Assembly: GCA_041608775.1 (NCBI GenBank)
Contig: JBFISC010000150.1
Span: 1 to 8,783 of the forward strand
Length of the DNA stretch: 8,783 nucleotides
Direction: 5' to 3'
Source: UBA7803 sp041608775
Lineage (GTDB): Bacteria > Pseudomonadota > Gammaproteobacteria > Pseudomonadales > Azotimanducaceae
Shown: positions 6,421 through 8,783 of the stretch, piece after piece
How positions within the stretch are numbered: the first letter of the stretch is position 1
Layout of the letters: every line of letters begins with the position of its first letter
Program-made: the position numbers and the translations under genes
Notes under the pieces: model-generated
Seen by the model: only the letters and a program-made list of their open reading frames with translations
What the model was told of the DNA's origin: nothing
Databases searched by the model: none

Positions 6421-6600
6421 ATGGGAATCGAAGTCGGCGGCCTGTTCGGCCTGATCATTCTGGTGCTCGACGTCTGGGCAATCATCAAGACGATCCAGAG
6501 CCCGGCGGGCACCGGCGCCAAGGTGCTCTGGGTGGTGGTCATCTTGGTGCTGCCGGTGCTCGGGCTGCTGCTGTGGCTGCTGTTCGGCCCGAAAGGCTGA
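6421..6600 (+). CDS. Small PLDc_N-domain membrane protein
   Basis: A 59-aa integral inner-membrane protein with two predicted helices, about residues 5-22 (VGGLFGLIILVLDVWAII) and 35-55, joined by a short loop IKTIQSPAGTGAK. The closing WLLFGPK and the LDVWAII...KVLWVVVILVLPVLG pattern are characteristic of the PLDc_N family, the membrane region found at the N-terminus of cardiolipin synthases and also as stand-alone small proteins. No HKD phospholipase catalytic motif is present, so it is not itself an enzyme. The ATG at 6421 is preceded by GGAG at a spacing of about 9 nt. The stand-alone form is common in proteobacteria, and its function is not established. It converges with the riboflavin gene downstream. 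Confidence 0.88.
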   Translation: MGIEVGGLFGLIILVLDVWAIIKTIQSPAGTGAKVLWVVVILVLPVLGLLLWLLFGPKG

Positions 6601-6605
6601 CCTGA

Positions 6606-6625
6606 CCGCCGCCGTTTCGCGGTGG
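6606..6625. terminator. Hairpin after the PLDc_N gene, possible terminator
   Basis: CCGCCGC (6606-6612) pairs with GCGGTGG (6619-6625) with one G-T wobble, around the 6-nt loop CGTTTC, starting five bases after the stop of the PLDc_N gene. It lies in the 60-bp gap before the end of the convergent riboflavin gene. No T-run follows on the plus strand, so efficiency as an intrinsic terminator is doubtful. Confidence 0.35.
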
Positions 6626-6660
6626 GAACCGATCGACCGGCCGGCCTGCGGCGTGCCGGG

Positions 6661-7788
6661 CTACAGCAGCTCCGTTGCTTCCAGGGTCAGCCCGAAGCCC
6701 TTGACCCCCACGTAGTCCACCTCGCGGCCGGCGATCAGACGGATCTTCTCCAGCCCGAGCTCCCGGAGGATCTGCGCGCCGACGCCGATCTCGAGCCACT
6801 GCGCCTTGCGGGCGTCTTCCCTAGTCTGGCTGGTGAGCTTGTCCAGCGGCACGCCGACGAACCCCGAACGCAGATAGATGAGAACCCCGGCACCGAGCTT
6901 CTCGATCCGATCCAACGATGCATCGAGCAGACTCTCATCGTGATCGCTCTGCGGCCCGAACAGGTCGTCGATGAGCTTCTCCCGGTGGATTCGCACCGGA
7001 ACCGAATCCAGCTTGTGGATGTCGCCGAACACCAGCGCCAGGTGCTCGGCTTCCTCGAACTTGGTACGGTAAGCATGGGCCTGGGCCTCGCCGATTCGGG
7101 TCTTCACCCGGAACTCCATGGTCTTCTCCACCAGATGCTCGCGGCGCTGGCGGTAAGCGATCAGGTCGGCAATGGAGATGATCCTGAGACCGTGGCCCTT
7201 CGCGAACTCGATCAGCTGAGGCAGCCGCTGCACGGTGCCGTCGTCGTTCACCAGCTCGGCGAGCAGGCCCACCGGCGGGCAGCCGGCCAGCACCGACAGA
7301 TCGATGCCGGCCTCGGTGTGCCCCGAGCGCACCAGCACGCCACCGCGGCGACCTACCAGCGGGAAGATGTGGCCGGGACGCACGAACTCGTCCGGGCCGA
7401 CGTTGTTGCTGGTGAGCGCCTGGGCTGTTGCCGCCCGCTCCTCCGCGGAAATGCCGGTCGTGAGGCCCTTGCTGTAGTCGATGGAGACCGTGAACGCGGT
7501 GCTCATCGGCGCATCGTTGCGCGCCACCATGGGTTCGAGGTGCAGCCGCTTGGCATGGTCCTCGAGGATAGGCGTGCAGAGAATGCCGCTGGTGTGGCGG
7601 ATCATGAACGCCACCTTCTCCGGCGTGGCCTTGCTCGCAGCCATGATCAGGTCGCCCTCGTTCTCCCGATCGTCGTCGTCGACCACTACCACCATGTCTC
7701 CAGCGGCAATGGCCGTCAGCGCATCCTCGATGCTGTCGAAGGGGCTGCTGGCGTCGGTGGACCTCCGGTCCCGCGAGTCGCTGGTCAT
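6661..7788 (-). CDS. ribB: RibBX-type 3,4-dihydroxy-2-butanone 4-phosphate synthase with degenerate GTP cyclohydrolase II-like domain
   Basis: A 375-aa riboflavin enzyme. Residues about 15-213 are a full DHBP synthase domain, which converts ribulose 5-phosphate to the four-carbon precursor plus formate: DDDDRENEGDLI at 37-48 with Glu42 and Glu44, TSGILC at 66-71, and GHTEAG at 156-161. Residues about 220-375 follow the RibA fold but lack its active site. The three zinc cysteines of GTP cyclohydrolase II would align to Lys271, Asp282 and Asp284, and no Cys occurs anywhere after 170. The GRGIGL-type loop is also gone, whereas the end (VGAQILRELGLEKIRLI) is conserved. This matches the RibBX architecture known from proteobacteria such as Shewanella, so a separate RibA should exist elsewhere. 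The ATG at 7788 has only a weak Shine-Dalgarno. The 59-bp upstream gap is too short for an FMN riboswitch. Confidence 0.94.
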   Translation of the reverse strand: MTSDSRDRRSTDASSPFDSIEDALTAIAAGDMVVVVDDDDRENEGDLIMAASKATPEKVAFMIRHTSGILCTPILEDHAKRLHLEPMVARNDAPMSTAFTVSIDYSKGLTTGISAEERAATAQALTSNNVGPDEFVRPGHIFPLVGRRGGVLVRSGHTEAGIDLSVLAGCPPVGLLAELVNDDGTVQRLPQLIEFAKGHGLRIISIADLIAYRQRREHLVEKTMEFRVKTRIGEAQAHAYRTKFEEAEHLALVFGDIHKLDSVPVRIHREKLIDDLFGPQSDHDESLLDASLDRIEKLGAGVLIYLRSGFVGVPLDKLTSQTREDARKAQWLEIGVGAQILRELGLEKIRLIAGREVDYVGVKGFGLTLEATELL

Positions 7789-7847
7789 AGTTCGGCCTGC
7801 TGTGAGTACACTAGGGAAAAGCGCGCAAGAATATCACGGGGGAAACC

Positions 7848-8783
7848 ATGCAGCGATCCGAACCAGCCGGCGCACCGGACCTGAACGCGTTGCTTGCCGA
7901 GCTCACGCTGAGCGAGAAGGTGGCGCTGCTCGCGGGCCGCGGCATGTGGGTTACGGTCGCGATTCCGCGCCTCGGCATCCCGGCCATCAAGGTCACCGAC
8001 GGGCCCAACGGCGCCCGGGGCTCCGGGGCCTCCGGCGCCAGCGCGGCGTCGTTTCCAGTGGGCAGCGCTCTGGCCAGCAGCTGGAACACCGGACTGATCA
8101 GGGACGTGGGCCGCGCCCTCGGCCAGGAAGCGAGATCCAAGAACGCCCAGGTGCTGCTCGGGCCCACGGTAAACCTGCACCGCACGCCCCTCGGCGGGCG
8201 CAACTTCGAGTGCTACTCCGAAGACCCTTACCTGTCGGGCCACATCGCCTGCGCGTTCATCGACGGCGTGCAGGCCGAGTCCGTGGGCGCCTGCATCAAG
8301 CACTTCGTCTGCAACGACTCGGAGTTCGAGCGTCACACGATTTCCAGCGACGTGGACGAGCGTACCCTCAGGGAGCTGTACCTGACGCCCTTCGAGCTGG
8401 CCGTGCGGCATGCCGGGCCGTGGACCGTGATGTCTTCCTACAACCGCGTCAACGGCACCTACGCGAGCTCTCATCGCGAGCTGCTGCGTGACGTGCTGAA
8501 AGGCGAATGGGGGTTCGACGGCGTGGTGATCAGCGACTGGGGCGCTGCGCTGGAAACCGAAGCCAATCTGAACGGCGGCCTCGATCTGGAGATGCCCGGG
8601 CCCACGCGCACCCGCGGCGCGGCTCTGGAAGCCGCCGTGCGCGAGGGTCGCGTGGCCGAGAGCGACATCGACGACGCGGCGCGACGGATGCTCCGACTCA
8701 TCGCCCGCAGCGGCCGCTTCGCGGAGCCACAGGCGCAGCCGGAGCGCAGCGACGACCGCCCGGAGCACCGCGCCCTGGCGCGC
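7848..8783 (+). CDS. Glycoside hydrolase family 3 beta-glucosidase, 5' part only
   Basis: The first 312 codons of a GH3 enzyme that releases terminal beta-linked glucose or a related sugar; the frame runs off the right edge. The (beta/alpha)8 domain is visible: TDGPNGARG at 50-58 with Asp51, NLHRTPLGGRNFECYSEDP at 109-127 with Arg118, Lys151-His152 in IKHFVCNDSE, and the nucleophile Asp230 in VVISDWGA. These substrate contacts appear intact. The DGPNGARG and GRNFECYSEDP forms resemble the large beta-glucosidase type (about 700-850 aa, often with a PA14 insert), which would lie beyond the window. There is no signal peptide (MQRSEPAGAPDLNALLAEL), so it is probably cytoplasmic and acts on imported short glycosides. 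The ATG at 7848 has a good GGGGGA ribosome binding site. It is divergent from the riboflavin gene. Confidence 0.95.
   Translation, partial: MQRSEPAGAPDLNALLAELTLSEKVALLAGRGMWVTVAIPRLGIPAIKVTDGPNGARGSGASGASAASFPVGSALASSWNTGLIRDVGRALGQEARSKNAQVLLGPTVNLHRTPLGGRNFECYSEDPYLSGHIACAFIDGVQAESVGACIKHFVCNDSEFERHTISSDVDERTLRELYLTPFELAVRHAGPWTVMSSYNRVNGTYASSHRELLRDVLKGEWGFDGVVISDWGAALETEANLNGGLDLEMPGPTRTRGAALEAAVREGRVAESDIDDAARRMLRLIARSGRFAEPQAQPERSDDRPEHRALAR

Noticed and set aside
6051..6542. Minus-strand frame giving repeated RALPRPSAPF units
   Set aside because: The peptide repeat is only the 10-bp DNA array read in a stop-free frame, and the frame crosses two real genes on the other strand.
7789..7847. 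FMN riboswitch upstream of the riboflavin gene
   Set aside because: The gap is only 59 bp and shows none of the conserved RFN helices, which need about 120 nt or more.
6622..7884. Plus-strand frame of 420 codons opposite the riboflavin gene
   Set aside because: Antisense shadow; RibB motifs on the minus strand are decisive.
7785..8768. Minus-strand frame of 327 codons opposite the GH3 gene
   Set aside because: GH3 catalytic and substrate-binding motifs run without interruption on the plus strand with a good ribosome binding site.

Overview
The window reads as chromosomal DNA from a high-GC proteobacterium, most likely a gammaproteobacterium. The grounds are the G/C-rich third codon positions, the RibBX-type riboflavin gene, and the small PLDc_N and zinc-ribbon proteins; a finer placement cannot be supported. 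Genes are densely packed and every gene-free gap is under 170 bp. No rRNA, tRNA, transposase, integrase, phage gene or CRISPR array is visible. Most of the content is ordinary metabolism, and I did not find a clear new multi-gene system.

Left part (1-3008). A minus-strand gene for a molybdenum hydroxylase large subunit of the xanthine dehydrogenase / form II CoxL type runs off the left edge. It is divergent from a plus-strand HSL-family (family IV) alpha/beta-hydrolase with a complete catalytic set. The 133-bp gap between them holds a 20-bp imperfect palindrome centred on GTATAC, which could be a shared symmetric -10 element, an operator, or both.

Middle part (3006-5989). Three minus-strand genes form a probable operon in the order PdxA2-like NAD-dependent dehydrogenase, zinc alcohol dehydrogenase of the class III-like group, and fumarylacetoacetate-hydrolase (FAH) family enzyme. 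The last two are separated by only 5 bp. Together with the hydrolase and molybdenum hydroxylase, this looks like a catabolic island in which ester cleavage, hydroxylation, alcohol oxidation and C-C hydrolysis could act on one substrate. The substrate cannot be read from the sequence. The operon converges on the hydrolase gene with a hairpin between them.

Right part (5990-8783). A 78-aa two-CxxC zinc-ribbon protein (plus strand) starts 30 bp from the pdxA-like gene in the opposite direction. It is followed by five perfect tandem copies of a 10-bp unit, GGGCGCGGAA. Next come a 59-aa two-helix PLDc_N membrane protein (plus), a RibBX gene (minus; intact DHBP synthase domain, GTP cyclohydrolase II domain without its zinc cysteines), and the first 312 codons of a cytoplasmic-type GH3 beta-glucosidase (plus) running off the right edge.

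The points most worth a second look are the 10-bp repeat array, the palindromic divergent promoter region, the PdxA2-like/ADH/FAH operon without its usual kinase partner, and the degenerate RibA half of RibBX.
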